64,000 nt of DNA from positions 1 to 64,000 of the forward strand of contig JBILVK010000004.1 of NCBI GenBank assembly GCA_044370475.1, written 5' to 3'. Of the stretch, positions 17,629-25,964 are shown one piece after another (position 1 is the first letter of the stretch; every line of letters starts with the position of its first letter). This DNA is from B1 sp044370475 (lineage in GTDB: Bacteria; Bacteroidota; Bacteroidia; UKL13-3). The translations under genes were made by a program, and so were the position numbers. The notes beneath the pieces were generated by a model. The model was not told where the DNA came from. It saw nothing but the letters and a program-made list of their open reading frames with translations, and did no database searches.

Positions 17629-18972
17629 ATGAAAATCAAATCAGGCATTGTGCTTATTTATTTGCTGGTATTAGCAAATTTTGTTGGAGCACAAGAGAAT
17701 CAGGTTCAGAAATACAGCTTAAAGGAGGCGGTTGACTTTGCAAAGAAGAATAACTACTCCCTTAAGAACAACAAGTTGGACGTAATTGCCAGTCAGAAGA
17801 AGGTGAATGAAGTATTGGCTATGGGTTTGCCGCAGATCAATGCCAGTGCAAACCTGATCAACAATGTTAAAATTCCGGTTCAGGTTGTGCCCAACTTTTT
17901 GCAACCCGTAATGGGCGGACCAGATAATTTAGAATTAGCATTTTCTCGTCCGTATACCAGTGGAATTACGCTATCAGCTAATCAATTGTTATTTGACGGA
18001 ACATTTATTTTGGGTGTAAAAGCTTCAAAAGAATTTGTGAACTTGGCGCAATTAAATCTTTCGAGAACGCAGATAGAAACCGAGGTAAATGTATCTAAGG
18101 CCTATTACTTGGTGTTGCTATTTGATGCAAATGAACAAATGATGCAAAAAAACATAGTTAGTTTAACTAAAACTAAATCTGATTTGGAGCAATTTTATAA
18201 GAATGGATTTTCAGAAAAAGTAGATGTAGATAGGTTAACACTTCAGTTATCTAATTTGAGTTTACAAAAGGATAAAATTCATGATCAGTTGCAGGTTGCC
18301 AAGATGATATTAAAGTTACAAATGGGTTTGCCTGTTAATGACAGTATTGTGTTATCAGATGGTTTGGAGAAATTGTATGAGGTGTCAAAATCTATGGCAA
18401 TTGAGGAGAAAGCAAATTACAGCACACGTATTGAATACAAGATGTTGCAACAACAATTAACCTTGAACAACATGGATAAAAAGAGGTACCAAGTAGGTTA
18501 TTTGCCTTCTTTTTTCTTGTTTGCTAATCACCAACAGAATGCCTTTGGCGATGATTTAGGAGCCTTGTACGACAAGTTTTATCCAGGAACCAGTGTTGGG
18601 TTAAGTATGACACTTCCCATTTTTGATGGATTAAAGAAGCATGCCCAAACGCAGCAAGCAAGAATTGGTATTAGTAAAACAGAGAATGATATCAAGAATT
18701 TTGAGAATGTAATAGATCAACAAGTTTACCAATCTAAAGCAAATTACTTAAGAAGTGGTCAGCAGTTAGAGATACAAAGAGGCAATCTTAAGTTGGCTCA
18801 AGAAATCTATGACAGAATGGATATTAAATATAAAAACGGGGTTGGTTCGAGCCTTGAATTAACTACTGCTCAAACAGATTTAGAAACTGCGAGAACAAAT
18901 TTCCTTACCACTGTGTATGAATATTTTGTTGCTGAAATGGAGCTTAAAAAAGCTTTGGGTTTAATCAATTAA
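17629..18972 (+). CDS. TolC family outer membrane efflux protein
   Basis: The outer membrane exit duct of the tripartite pump. 447 residues, signal peptide 1-21 ending VGAQ, then two tandem outer-membrane-efflux domains. The first begins KYSLKEAVDFAKKNNYSLKN (about 29-48), the family's opening helix, and passes through the ANQLLFDGTFILGV beta segment. The second contains PGTSVGLSMTLPIFDGLKKH near 320-340 and closes with TAQTDLETARTNFLTTVYEYFVAEMELKKALG, the typical last helix. The adaptor gene follows after 27 bases. Confidence 0.94.
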   Translation: MKIKSGIVLIYLLVLANFVGAQENQVQKYSLKEAVDFAKKNNYSLKNNKLDVIASQKKVNEVLAMGLPQINASANLINNVKIPVQVVPNFLQPVMGGPDNLELAFSRPYTSGITLSANQLLFDGTFILGVKASKEFVNLAQLNLSRTQIETEVNVSKAYYLVLLFDANEQMMQKNIVSLTKTKSDLEQFYKNGFSEKVDVDRLTLQLSNLSLQKDKIHDQLQVAKMILKLQMGLPVNDSIVLSDGLEKLYEVSKSMAIEEKANYSTRIEYKMLQQQLTLNNMDKKRYQVGYLPSFFLFANHQQNAFGDDLGALYDKFYPGTSVGLSMTLPIFDGLKKHAQTQQARIGISKTENDIKNFENVIDQQVYQSKANYLRSGQQLEIQRGNLKLAQEIYDRMDIKYKNGVGSSLELTTAQTDLETARTNFLTTVYEYFVAEMELKKALGLIN

Positions 18973-18999
18973 TAAAAATAATAACAATATATAAATCAA

Positions 19000-20139
19000 A
19001 TGAAAAGAATTATTAACCGCCTCTCGTTCATCTTTGGATTAGGAATATTAATTTCCTGCGGAGGTTCAAACACCCTAGAGCAAAAGAAGTCTGAGCTCGA
19101 AAAATTAAAGAGCAAGCAGGCCGAAATTGTTTCTCAAATTAAAACAATTGAAGAGGAAATATTGGCCTTAGGTGATAGTGGAAATGCAAGCAATGAAAAA
19201 GTGAAGTATGTTGCTGTAAGCCCTGTAGCCGTTGAGACTTTTGAGCATTTTATTGATGTGCAAGGAAGGGTAGATGGAGACCAGAACACCACCATTAGTG
19301 CTAGGGCAATGGGACCAGTAACTCGCGTATTGGTTCAGACCGGAGCAAACGTAAAGAAGGACCAAGTATTGGCCGAATTGGATGCAGAAATTGTACGTCG
19401 CCAAATAGATGATTTAAAGGTAAGCTTGAGTTTTGCAACAGATGTGTATAATAAGCAAAAAGCCTTGTGGGAAAAGCAAGTTGGAACAGAGATTCAATAT
19501 TTGAGTGCTAAAAATAACAAAGAAAATTTAGAGCAAAAATTGAATACTTTAATGGAGAATTTGGATATGTATAAGATTAAATCGCCCATTAATGGAACGA
19601 TAGATGAAGTGTTCTTGAAAATTGGTCAGAATGTTGCTCCTGGAGTGCCATGTTTTAGGGTAGTAAATAATGGAGTTTTAAAGGCAAAAGCAGATGTATC
19701 TGAAACCTATGCCAGCATGATAAAGCAAGGTAATGAGGTAAAACTTTTGTTTCCAGATTTAGAGAACAAAGAAATTTCTTCAACCATCCAATTTACTTCT
19801 AGGGTGATTAGTCAGATGAACCGCACCTTTACCATAGAAGCAAGTTTGCCTGCAAGCAATGATTTTATTCCAAATATGATTTGTGTAATGAAGGTGAAAG
19901 ATTACCAATCAAAGAATGCGATAGTGGTGCCGGTAAATACAGTTCAAAGAACCGAGACTGGAACTTTTGTAGTGGTAGCGCAAGTGGTAAATGGCAAACA
20001 AGTTGCTATCAAAAAGGATGTAAAAGTGGGTAAAGTTTACCAAGGAAAAATAGAAATTTTGTCGGGCTTAGCTGTAGGTGATTTAATAATTACAACAGGA
20101 TACCAAGACTTAAACGACAATGAATTTATTAAATTCTAG
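19000..20139 (+). CDS. RND efflux periplasmic adaptor (membrane fusion) lipoprotein
   Basis: The adaptor links the inner-membrane pump to the outer-membrane duct. 379 residues. The N terminus carries a lipobox, LISCGG, with Cys at about residue 20, followed by a short coiled coil EQKKSELEKLKSKQ. The barrel-sandwich (lipoyl-like) halves are visible as VDGDQNTTISARAMGPVTRV near 90 and YKIKSPINGTIDEVFLKIGQ near 195, separated by a hairpin. The C-terminal membrane-proximal part includes VVPVNTVQRTETGTFVVV. All are standard HlyD/AcrA-type features. The permease gene starts 26 bases later. Confidence 0.94.
   Translation: MKRIINRLSFIFGLGILISCGGSNTLEQKKSELEKLKSKQAEIVSQIKTIEEEILALGDSGNASNEKVKYVAVSPVAVETFEHFIDVQGRVDGDQNTTISARAMGPVTRVLVQTGANVKKDQVLAELDAEIVRRQIDDLKVSLSFATDVYNKQKALWEKQVGTEIQYLSAKNNKENLEQKLNTLMENLDMYKIKSPINGTIDEVFLKIGQNVAPGVPCFRVVNNGVLKAKADVSETYASMIKQGNEVKLLFPDLENKEISSTIQFTSRVISQMNRTFTIEASLPASNDFIPNMICVMKVKDYQSKNAIVVPVNTVQRTETGTFVVVAQVVNGKQVAIKKDVKVGKVYQGKIEILSGLAVGDLIITTGYQDLNDNEFIKF
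19332..19341 (+). repeat. GGTTCAGACC motif, hit 2 (adaptor gene)
   Basis: Exact 10-mer, read in the gene as codons for Val-Gln-Thr. Confidence 0.4.
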
Positions 20140-20165
20140 TTTGAGTTGCTACCTTTAAATCAACT

Positions 20166-23100
20166 ATGAGTATGTTAGATAAAATAAAAGAATTTAAACC
20201 TTCGAGCTGGGCAATAGACAACAAGACCAGCGTATATATAATGACCATTATTATTACGCTTGCGGGTATATTGAGTTATATAAGCTTACCAAAGGAGCAG
20301 TTTCCTGAGGTTGTTTTTCCTCAAATTTTGGTGAATACCATTTATGCGGGAACTGCACCAAAGGATATGGAGAATTTGGTTACCAAGCACATTGAAAAAC
20401 AAGTGAAATCTATCAATGGGGTAAAGCAAGTGACCAGTTCTTCTTTGCAGGACTTTTCTATGATTAACATTGAGTTTAATACTGATGTGGATGTGCCTGT
20501 TGCAAAGCAAAGGGTAAAAGATGCTGTAGACAAAGCCCGTAAGGATTTGCCAACAGATTTAACCCGTGAACCTGAAGTTATTGACATTGATGTTTCTCAA
20601 ATTCCTATTATGAATGTGCATTTGTCTGGTGATTATCCATTGGATAAATTGAAAGATTATGCAGAGAATGTAAAGGACAGAATTGAGGGCTTGAAAGAGA
20701 TTACTCGTTGTGATATTGTAGGTGCATTAGATAGAGAGATACAGATTGATGTTGACATGTACAAGATGCAGGTTGCAGATATTACGATGCGCGATATTGA
20801 AAACGCCGTGAAGTATGAGAACATGACCATCTCTGGTGGTCAAATTAGAATGGATGGCATTAAGCGTTCTGTAAATGTAATTGGCCAATATACAGATGCC
20901 AAAAAGATTGGTGATATCATCATTAGATCTGGCAGTGGAGCAACCATTTATTTGAAAGATATTGCTACCATAACAGATGGCTTTAAAGAGAAAGAAAGTT
21001 ATGCGCGTTTAGACCACGAGAATGTGGTTACTTTAAATGTAATCAAGAAAAGTGGTCAGAACTTAATTGATGCCTCTGATCAAATTAAGCAGATTACAAA
21101 AGACATGCAAGAAAATTCATTGCCAAGTGGATTAAAAGTTACCATTACCGGCGACCAATCTGAGAAGACTAAAGTGACCCTTGATGATTTGATTAATACC
21201 ATCATCATTGGCTTTATTTTGGTAACCTTTATTTTGATGTTTTTTATGGGAACTACCAATGCGATTTTCGTTGCAATGTCTGTGCCACTATCAATGTTTA
21301 TAGCCTTCTTGGTGATGCCAGTAGTTGGCTTTACCTTAAACATGATTGTGTTGTTTTCATTCTTATTGGCCTTAGGAATTGTGGTTGATGATGCCATTGT
21401 GGTTATTGAAAACACCCATCGAATTTTTGACCATGGCAAGGTGCCCATTGTTAAAGCTGCTAAATCTGCAGCAGGTGAGGTGTTTTTACCTGTACTTTCT
21501 GGTACCTTAACTACCTTGGCTCCATTTATTCCATTGGCATTTTGGCAAGGTGTAATTGGTAAGTTTATGTTCTATTTACCTATTACTTTAATAGTCACAT
21601 TGCTGGCCTCTTTATTGGTTGCATATATTATAAACCCTGTTTTTGCGGTTGATTTTATGAAGCCGCATCACTTAGGTGAGAAGAGAAGAAATATTACCAA
21701 AGGGTTTAAGATTACCAGCATTGTGTTCGCAGTAATTGTGAGCCTATCCTATATATTCCAAAACTGGGGATTGGGCAATTTGATGTTAACCTTATATGGA
21801 TTGTATTGCTTAGATAGGTTTGTATTGCATGGCATGATTCAAAAATTCCAAGATGTTACTTGGCCTAATTTCCAAGAAAGATATAAGAAGTTATTGGTAT
21901 GGGTATTGCAAGGCTCTAGGCCTATCTGGACATTGGTTGCAACCATTGTATTGCTTTTGTTTTCTATTATATTAACTGGAATAAGAAGTCCAAAAGTGGT
22001 TTTCTTTCCTCAAAGCGACCCTAACTTTGTGTATACCTATATTTCTTTGCCAATTGGTACCGATCAAGTGTATACCGATTCTATCACAAATTTAATTGAA
22101 AATAGAATTTACAAAGTTGTTGGCGACACGAATCCAATTGTAGAATCAATTATTTCAAACGTGGCTGTTGGTGCCAATAATCCTCAAAGTTTCGACTTTA
22201 GTGTGAGTCCGCATTTAGGTAAAGTAACTGTTGCATTTGTGCCATTTGGTAAAAGAGATGGCGCCTCAACTGTTGAGTATTTAGATAAGATAAGAGAGGC
22301 TGTAAAGGGAATTCCTGGTGCAGAAGTTACTGTTGAGCAAGAGCAAGGCGGACCACCAACAGGTAAGCCCATTAACATTGAAATTACGGGTGATGAATTT
22401 GAGCAATTAACATTGGTGTCTAGAGATATCAAGAGGTATTTGGATTCATTGGCTATCCCTGGAATTGAGGAGTTAAAATCGGATTTGCAATCTAATAAAC
22501 CAGAAATTGTGATTGAGATTGACCGCGAGAGGGCAAATAGAGAAGGTATTTCTACTGCAGTAATAGGCAAGGAATTGCGTGATGCCATTTTTGGCGCTGA
22601 AGTTTCTAAGTTTAAAGATGCCAGAGATGATTATCCTATTCAATTGAGGTATGCCTTTGACCAAAGAAATAATATCAATGCCTTAATGAATCTTAAAATC
22701 ACCTACCGTGATATGAATATGGGTGGTCAGATTAGGCAAATTCCCTTGGCCTCTGTAGCAAAAGTGAGTTATGGAAATACCTTTGGTGGTATAAAAAGGA
22801 AGAATCAAAAGAGAATGGTAACCATTACTTCAAACGTGTTGAGTGGTTATAATGCCAATGAGATTAATGATAAAATCATGAAATCGATTAAGCGTTATCC
22901 ATTGCCTCAAGATGTAATGGTAAGTATGACTGGCGAGCAAGAAAAACAAAAAGAAACAGGCAGCTTTTTAGGCAAGGCCATGCTCATTTCATTTGGTTTG
23001 ATTTTCTTGATTTTGGTAACTCAGTTTAACTCAATTTCAAAACCTATTATTATTTTCTCTGAAATTTTCTTCAGTATCATAGGCGTATTATTAGGCTTAT

Positions 23101-23552
23101 CTATTTTTAACATGAGCATTTCCATCGTAATGACCGGCGTTGGGGTAATTGCCTTGGCAGGTATTGTAGTGAGAAACGGTATTTTGCTTGTTGAGTTTAC
23201 AGATTTGCTCATGGAGCAAGGTATGGAAATGAAAGAAGCCATTATAGAGGCAGGAAAAACAAGGATGACACCTGTTATTTTAACAGCATCAGCCACTATT
23301 TTAGGCTTAATTCCATTAGCCGTTGGTCTGAACCTAGACTTTGTTTCGCTTTTTAGTCATCTAAACCCGCATATTCATTTTGGAGGAGATAACGTAGCAT
23401 TTTGGGGGCCTTTAAGTTGGACCATGATTTTCGGGTTAAGTTTTGCTACCTTTTTAACACTAATTTTGGTTCCGGTGATGTTATTAATGTCGAATAACCT
23501 TAAGAAAAGATTTGGTATTCCATTGGTTAAGAAGCATGCAATTGAGGAATAG
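20166..23552 (+). CDS. RND family efflux permease (AcrB/HAE-like)
   Basis: The proton-driven inner-membrane pump of the operon. 1128 residues, about 80-90 more than AcrB. The first helix is at about 18-36, followed by the porter domain beginning LPKEQFPEVVFPQILVNT. The proton-relay helix TM4 shows LGIVVDDAIVVIENTHRI with the two conserved aspartates near 410. The second half repeats the plan from about 595 and ends with GVGVIALAGIVVRNGILLVEF and the final membrane helices. The extra length lies between TM6 and the second half at about 505-570, where two additional hydrophobic stretches are visible. Substrates cannot be read directly. A strong terminator follows, closing the TetR-TolC-adaptor-permease operon. 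Confidence 0.95.
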   Translation: MSMLDKIKEFKPSSWAIDNKTSVYIMTIIITLAGILSYISLPKEQFPEVVFPQILVNTIYAGTAPKDMENLVTKHIEKQVKSINGVKQVTSSSLQDFSMINIEFNTDVDVPVAKQRVKDAVDKARKDLPTDLTREPEVIDIDVSQIPIMNVHLSGDYPLDKLKDYAENVKDRIEGLKEITRCDIVGALDREIQIDVDMYKMQVADITMRDIENAVKYENMTISGGQIRMDGIKRSVNVIGQYTDAKKIGDIIIRSGSGATIYLKDIATITDGFKEKESYARLDHENVVTLNVIKKSGQNLIDASDQIKQITKDMQENSLPSGLKVTITGDQSEKTKVTLDDLINTIIIGFILVTFILMFFMGTTNAIFVAMSVPLSMFIAFLVMPVVGFTLNMIVLFSFLLALGIVVDDAIVVIENTHRIFDHGKVPIVKAAKSAAGEVFLPVLSGTLTTLAPFIPLAFWQGVIGKFMFYLPITLIVTLLASLLVAYIINPVFAVDFMKPHHLGEKRRNITKGFKITSIVFAVIVSLSYIFQNWGLGNLMLTLYGLYCLDRFVLHGMIQKFQDVTWPNFQERYKKLLVWVLQGSRPIWTLVATIVLLLFSIILTGIRSPKVVFFPQSDPNFVYTYISLPIGTDQVYTDSITNLIENRIYKVVGDTNPIVESIISNVAVGANNPQSFDFSVSPHLGKVTVAFVPFGKRDGASTVEYLDKIREAVKGIPGAEVTVEQEQGGPPTGKPINIEITGDEFEQLTLVSRDIKRYLDSLAIPGIEELKSDLQSNKPEIVIEIDRERANREGISTAVIGKELRDAIFGAEVSKFKDARDDYPIQLRYAFDQRNNINALMNLKITYRDMNMGGQIRQIPLASVAKVSYGNTFGGIKRKNQKRMVTITSNVLSGYNANEINDKIMKSIKRYPLPQDVMVSMTGEQEKQKETGSFLGKAMLISFGLIFLILVTQFNSISKPIIIFSEIFFSIIGVLLGLSIFNMSISIVMTGVGVIALAGIVVRNGILLVEFTDLLMEQGMEMKEAIIEAGKTRMTPVILTASATILGLIPLAVGLNLDFVSLFSHLNPHIHFGGDNVAFWGPLSWTMIFGLSFATFLTLILVPVMLLMSNNLKKRFGIPLVKKHAIEE
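23325..23334 (-). repeat. GGTTCAGACC motif, hit 3 (RND permease gene)
   Basis: Exact 10-mer on the minus strand; the gene reads Gly-Leu-Asn with the uncommon CTG codon. Confidence 0.4.
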
Positions 23553-23562
23553 GAGGCCCTAA

Positions 23563-23594
23563 GCGCTTCACCTACCTAGGTGAAGCGCCTTTTT
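23563..23594 (+). terminator. Terminator of the RND efflux operon
   Basis: A perfect 10-bp stem GCGCTTCACC/GGTGAAGCGC with a 6-base loop is followed by five T after one C, 11 bases after the permease stop. Confidence 0.93.
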
Positions 23595-23696
23595 ACATAA
23601 AAATGATAGTAATTTCCTTTTGCAATTGAAAATAATATATTAATTTTACCCCCAGAAATTACAATGCAAAAAGGTGAATAACCTGAGCATATACGA

Positions 23697-23770
23697 TAAT
23701 TGCATCTAGGGGTAGAGTGCAATTTGTTTCATAGGCTAAAGCGGGGTCTGGGTAACCAGCCCCGTTTTTT
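23697..23770 (+). ncRNA. Candidate small RNA, copy 1 of a tandem pair
   Basis: The first 51 bases are identical to copy 2, 144 bases downstream. They fold as a 5' hairpin: AATTGCATCTA pairs with TAGA-(bulged G)-TGCAATT around an exposed GGGG loop (23698-23724). A 16-base single-stranded linker follows, then a terminator hairpin: CGGGG, bulged T, CTGG, GTAA loop, CCAG, CCCCG, and six T. The plan of stem-loop, linker and intrinsic terminator is that of a bacterial trans-acting small RNA. A weak promoter (TTG at 23620, TAATTTTA at 23641) would start the transcript near 23654, so about 40 further 5' bases may belong to it. The TAATTTTAC form also precedes udk in this window. I do not recognise the family; Rfam Flavo-1 and other Bacteroidota motifs should be compared. 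Confidence 0.72.
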
Positions 23771-23840
23771 AAAGTTCTTTTAAATGTGCTTAATAATATT
23801 GACAGTAAACAATAAACCTATTGTTTATACGTTATAAAGG

Positions 23841-23916
23841 TAATTGCATCTAGGGGTAGAGTGCAATTTGTTTCATAGGCTAAAGCGGGGTTCGGGAAAC
23901 CGACCCCGTTTTTTTT
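23841..23916 (+). ncRNA. Candidate small RNA, copy 2 of a tandem pair
   Basis: Same architecture as copy 1: identical 51-base 5' part with the GGGG-loop hairpin, then a terminator stem in which CTGG-GTAA-CCAG of copy 1 is replaced by TCGG-GAAA-CCGA. Two base pairs have changed on both sides (C-G to T-A, T-A to C-G) and the tetraloop remains GNRA, which is direct evidence that the fold rather than the sequence is kept. Eight T follow. The ABC-F promoter lies after this terminator, so the RNA is not an attenuator of that gene. Sequence upstream of the two copies differs, so any promoter is separate; a TTGACA at about 23800 is present but poorly spaced. Confidence 0.72.
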
Positions 23917-23939
23917 ATGTCCTCTTGGGTCAATTTGAC

Positions 23940-23969
23940 TTGCCTTTTTATTCTTTCCCCATAAATTTG
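23940..23969 (+). promoter_or_regulatory. Bacteroidota-type promoter of the ABC-F gene
   Basis: TTG (23940-23942), 19 bases, TAAATTTG (23962-23969): an exact consensus match giving a leader of about 35 bases before ATG 24010. Confidence 0.8.
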
Positions 23970-24009
23970 AGTTTGAACCCTTACCTTCGCATCCCTTTTA
24001 GTTTAATAA

Positions 24010-25629
24010 ATGATATCAGTTGCGAATTTGAGTTTGCGTTATGGCAAACGTGTTTTGTTTGAAGAAGTGAATGTTAAATTTTCCCCAGGTAATTGCTATG
24101 GGGTAATAGGCGCGAACGGTGCAGGCAAAACAACTTTTTTAAAAATACTTTCTGGAGAAATTGACCCAAGCACGGGTTCTGTTTCTATGGCTCCTGGTGA
24201 GCGCATGAGCGTTCTAAAGCAAAATCACTTCGAGTTTGATGAATTGCCTGTTTTACAGACTGTAATTATGGGTAACCGCAAATTGTGGGATATCATGCAA
24301 GAAAAGGATGCCATTTATATGAAGCCAGATTTTAATGATGAGGATGGCCATAAGGCAGCCGAATTAGAAGGATTATTTGCGGATATGGAAGGTTGGAATG
24401 CAGAGAGTGATGCAGCAAATTTGCTTAGCGACCTAGGTATTAAAGAGCCTCAACATCAATTATTGTTGAAGGATTTAAACGGAAAAGAAAAGGTGAGGGT
24501 CTTATTGGCTCAAGCCTTGTTTGGGAATCCAGATGTTTTGCTTTTGGACGAACCAACCAATGATTTGGATGTTGAAACCATTACTTGGTTAGAGAATTTC
24601 TTGGCCGACTTTCAGAATACAGTTATTGTGGTTTCGCATGACCGACATTTTTTAGATGCGGTTTGTACGCATATTGCGGATATTGATTTTAGTAAAATTC
24701 AGTTATATACTGGTAACTATACCTTCTGGTACGAAAGTAGTCAGCTAGCCCTTAGACAAAGGGGAGAGCAAAACAAGAAGGTAGAGGATAAAAGAAAAGA
24801 ATTACAAGATTTTATTGAGCGATTTAGTGCAAACGCTTCTAAATCTAGGCAAGCTACCAGTAGGAAAAAATTATTGGAAAAGCTAGTTATTGATGATATT
24901 AAGCCTTCTACCAGAAAGTATCCTGGCATTATTTTCAGGCCTGATAGAGAGTGTGGCGATCAGATATTGAGAATGGAAGGCGTTGCTAAGAAAACCGCTG
25001 ATGGAACTTATTTGTTTAAGGATGTTTCGTTTGCCTTTGAAAAAGGGGATAAAGTGGCAATCCTTTCTAGAAACCAATCTGCCATTTCAACTTTTTTTGA
25101 AATCTTAGCGGGTAACGATAAGCACGATGAAGGAGAATTGTTATGGGGACAAACCATTACCACTTCTTATTTGCCTAATGAGAATTCAAAATACTTTTCG
25201 GGAGATAATAACTTGGTAGATTGGTTAAGGCAATTTTCTTCTGAAAAGGATGAAACCTATATAAGGGGCTTTCTTGGGAAAATGTTATTTAGTGGCGAAG
25301 AGGTATTTAAAATGTCGAATGTGCTCTCTGGAGGAGAAAAGGTGCGTTGTATGATTTCGAGAATGATGCTAACCAATGCAAATTGTTTGATTATGGATGA
25401 ACCAACCAACCATTTAGACCTAGAATCGATTACAGCCTTTAATAATGCTTTAGTGGATTGGAAGCATAATGCAATTTTTACTTCTCATGACCATACCTTT
25501 GTTCAAAGTATTGCAAATAGGATTATGGAGATTACGCCAAAAGGCATTATTGATAAAAGAATGACTTACGACGAATATCTGGCTGATGAAAGGGTTAAAA
25601 ACCAGCGGATTGAGTTCTATGGAAATTAA
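24010..25629 (+). CDS. ABC-F family ATPase (YbiT-like)
   Basis: A soluble twin-ATPase protein of the ABC-F group, which act on ribosomes as translation factors or antibiotic-protection proteins. 539 residues with no membrane segments. First cassette: Walker A GANGAGKT at 34-41, a modified signature LNGKEKVRVLLAQ near 157-169 and Walker B LLLDEPTNDLD near 177-187. A charged linker helix (about 245-300, NKKVEDKRKELQDFIERF) separates the cassettes. Second cassette: the Walker A position reads LSRNQSAISTF, lacking the GKT, while the signature LSGGEKVR (about 438) and Walker B LIMDEPTNHLD (about 460) are intact. The degenerate second P-loop fits the YbiT-like Bacteroidota clade as I know it, and suggests one site has altered nucleotide handling. 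Own promoter and terminator. Confidence 0.9.
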   Translation: MISVANLSLRYGKRVLFEEVNVKFSPGNCYGVIGANGAGKTTFLKILSGEIDPSTGSVSMAPGERMSVLKQNHFEFDELPVLQTVIMGNRKLWDIMQEKDAIYMKPDFNDEDGHKAAELEGLFADMEGWNAESDAANLLSDLGIKEPQHQLLLKDLNGKEKVRVLLAQALFGNPDVLLLDEPTNDLDVETITWLENFLADFQNTVIVVSHDRHFLDAVCTHIADIDFSKIQLYTGNYTFWYESSQLALRQRGEQNKKVEDKRKELQDFIERFSANASKSRQATSRKKLLEKLVIDDIKPSTRKYPGIIFRPDRECGDQILRMEGVAKKTADGTYLFKDVSFAFEKGDKVAILSRNQSAISTFFEILAGNDKHDEGELLWGQTITTSYLPNENSKYFSGDNNLVDWLRQFSSEKDETYIRGFLGKMLFSGEEVFKMSNVLSGGEKVRCMISRMMLTNANCLIMDEPTNHLDLESITAFNNALVDWKHNAIFTSHDHTFVQSIANRIMEITPKGIIDKRMTYDEYLADERVKNQRIEFYGN

Positions 25630-25631
25630 AA

Positions 25632-25669
25632 AAAAACTCAGTGGAATTGTTTTCACTGAGTTTTTTTTT
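25632..25669 (+). terminator. Terminator of the ABC-F gene
   Basis: CTCAGTG/CACTGAG stem, extended by weak pairs, with an A tract before and nine T after; it begins 2 bases after the stop codon. Confidence 0.92.
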
Positions 25670-25686
25670 AAGTAACAGGCTGTATA

Positions 25687-25714
25687 AAAGAACCAAAGGC
25701 CGCTTACGCGGCCC
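25687..25714 (-). terminator. GC-rich hairpin, possible terminator of a minus-strand transcript
   Basis: On the minus strand GGCCGC-GTAA-GCGGCC forms a 6-bp GC stem with a GNRA tetraloop, followed by TTTGGTTCTTTT, an imperfect T tract. It would end a transcript carrying the small ORF at 25803-25880 or the LytTR operon. Confidence 0.55.
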
Positions 25715-25733
25715 CGGTCCAACCTTTACTCAA

Positions 25734-25752
25734 GCTACAGGGAACCCGTAGC
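25734..25752 (-). other. Stable hairpin in the minus-strand downstream region
   Basis: GCTACGGG and CCTGTAGC pair over 8 positions (one G-U) around a 3-base loop. It lies between the small ORF and the terminator-like hairpin, giving a structured RNA tail of about 110 bases. Confidence 0.5.
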
Positions 25753-25802
25753 AAGATTTTTGGGGACTGGGGTAGTTTAGGCTTCAGCAGGGTGTTTTTT
25801 GA

Positions 25803-25880
25803 CTACAACCACCATTGTAGAGCTACTACAATGATTGATATCAGTACAAAAGATACTAGGGCAATTTTTTTTTCTTTCAT
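25803..25880 (-). CDS. Putative 25-residue single-helix membrane peptide
   Basis: The ORF starts ATG at 25880 and encodes MKEKK, then an uninterrupted hydrophobic stretch of about 16 residues rich in Val, Ile, Ala, Leu and Ser, and ends LQWWL before TAG. The pattern of a basic N terminus, one membrane helix and terminal aromatics is that of small membrane proteins and of type I toxin peptides. CATCTTTG at 25896-25889, one mismatch from the -7 consensus, lies just upstream and would give an almost leaderless message. Structured RNA follows. There is no family match I can name, and a chance ORF of this size is possible; the amino-acid composition and the RNA context are the arguments for it. 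Confidence 0.42.
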   Translation of the reverse strand: MKEKKIALVSFVLISIIVVALQWWL

Positions 25881-25964
25881 CGGCGAAACAAAGATGAGAA
25901 AAAAATAATCCCTAATCCTGAGAAACAAATAACTGGTAGCTTTGATTGTTTACTTGGATGCATT

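Larger units (their letters stand above)
23553..24009. other. Intergenic region holding terminator, twin RNA and ABC-F promoter
   Basis: No protein-coding gene is convincing in these 457 bases. In order they hold the RND operon terminator (23563-23594), a weak promoter TTG-N18-TAATTTTA (23620-23648), the first RNA copy (23697-23770), a 70-base spacer containing an AAACAATA/TATTGTTT hairpin (about 23807-23826), the second RNA copy (23841-23916) and the ABC-F promoter (23940-23969). Confidence 0.8.
25630..25964. other. Intergenic region between ABC-F and the LytTR regulator
   Basis: These 335 bases hold the ABC-F terminator on the plus side. On the minus strand they hold a 25-codon ORF (25880-25803) followed by about 110 bases with two stable hairpins. 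No larger gene is present. Confidence 0.7.

Noticed and set aside
23881..23908. tRNA T-arm-like sequence GGTTCGGGAAACC
   Set aside because: It is part of the terminator stem of RNA copy 2; no acceptor, D or anticodon arm surrounds it.
23841..24009. Transcription attenuator controlling the ABC-F gene
   Set aside because: An exact TTG-N19-TAAATTTG promoter lies after the second terminator, so the gene does not need read-through of the RNA copies.
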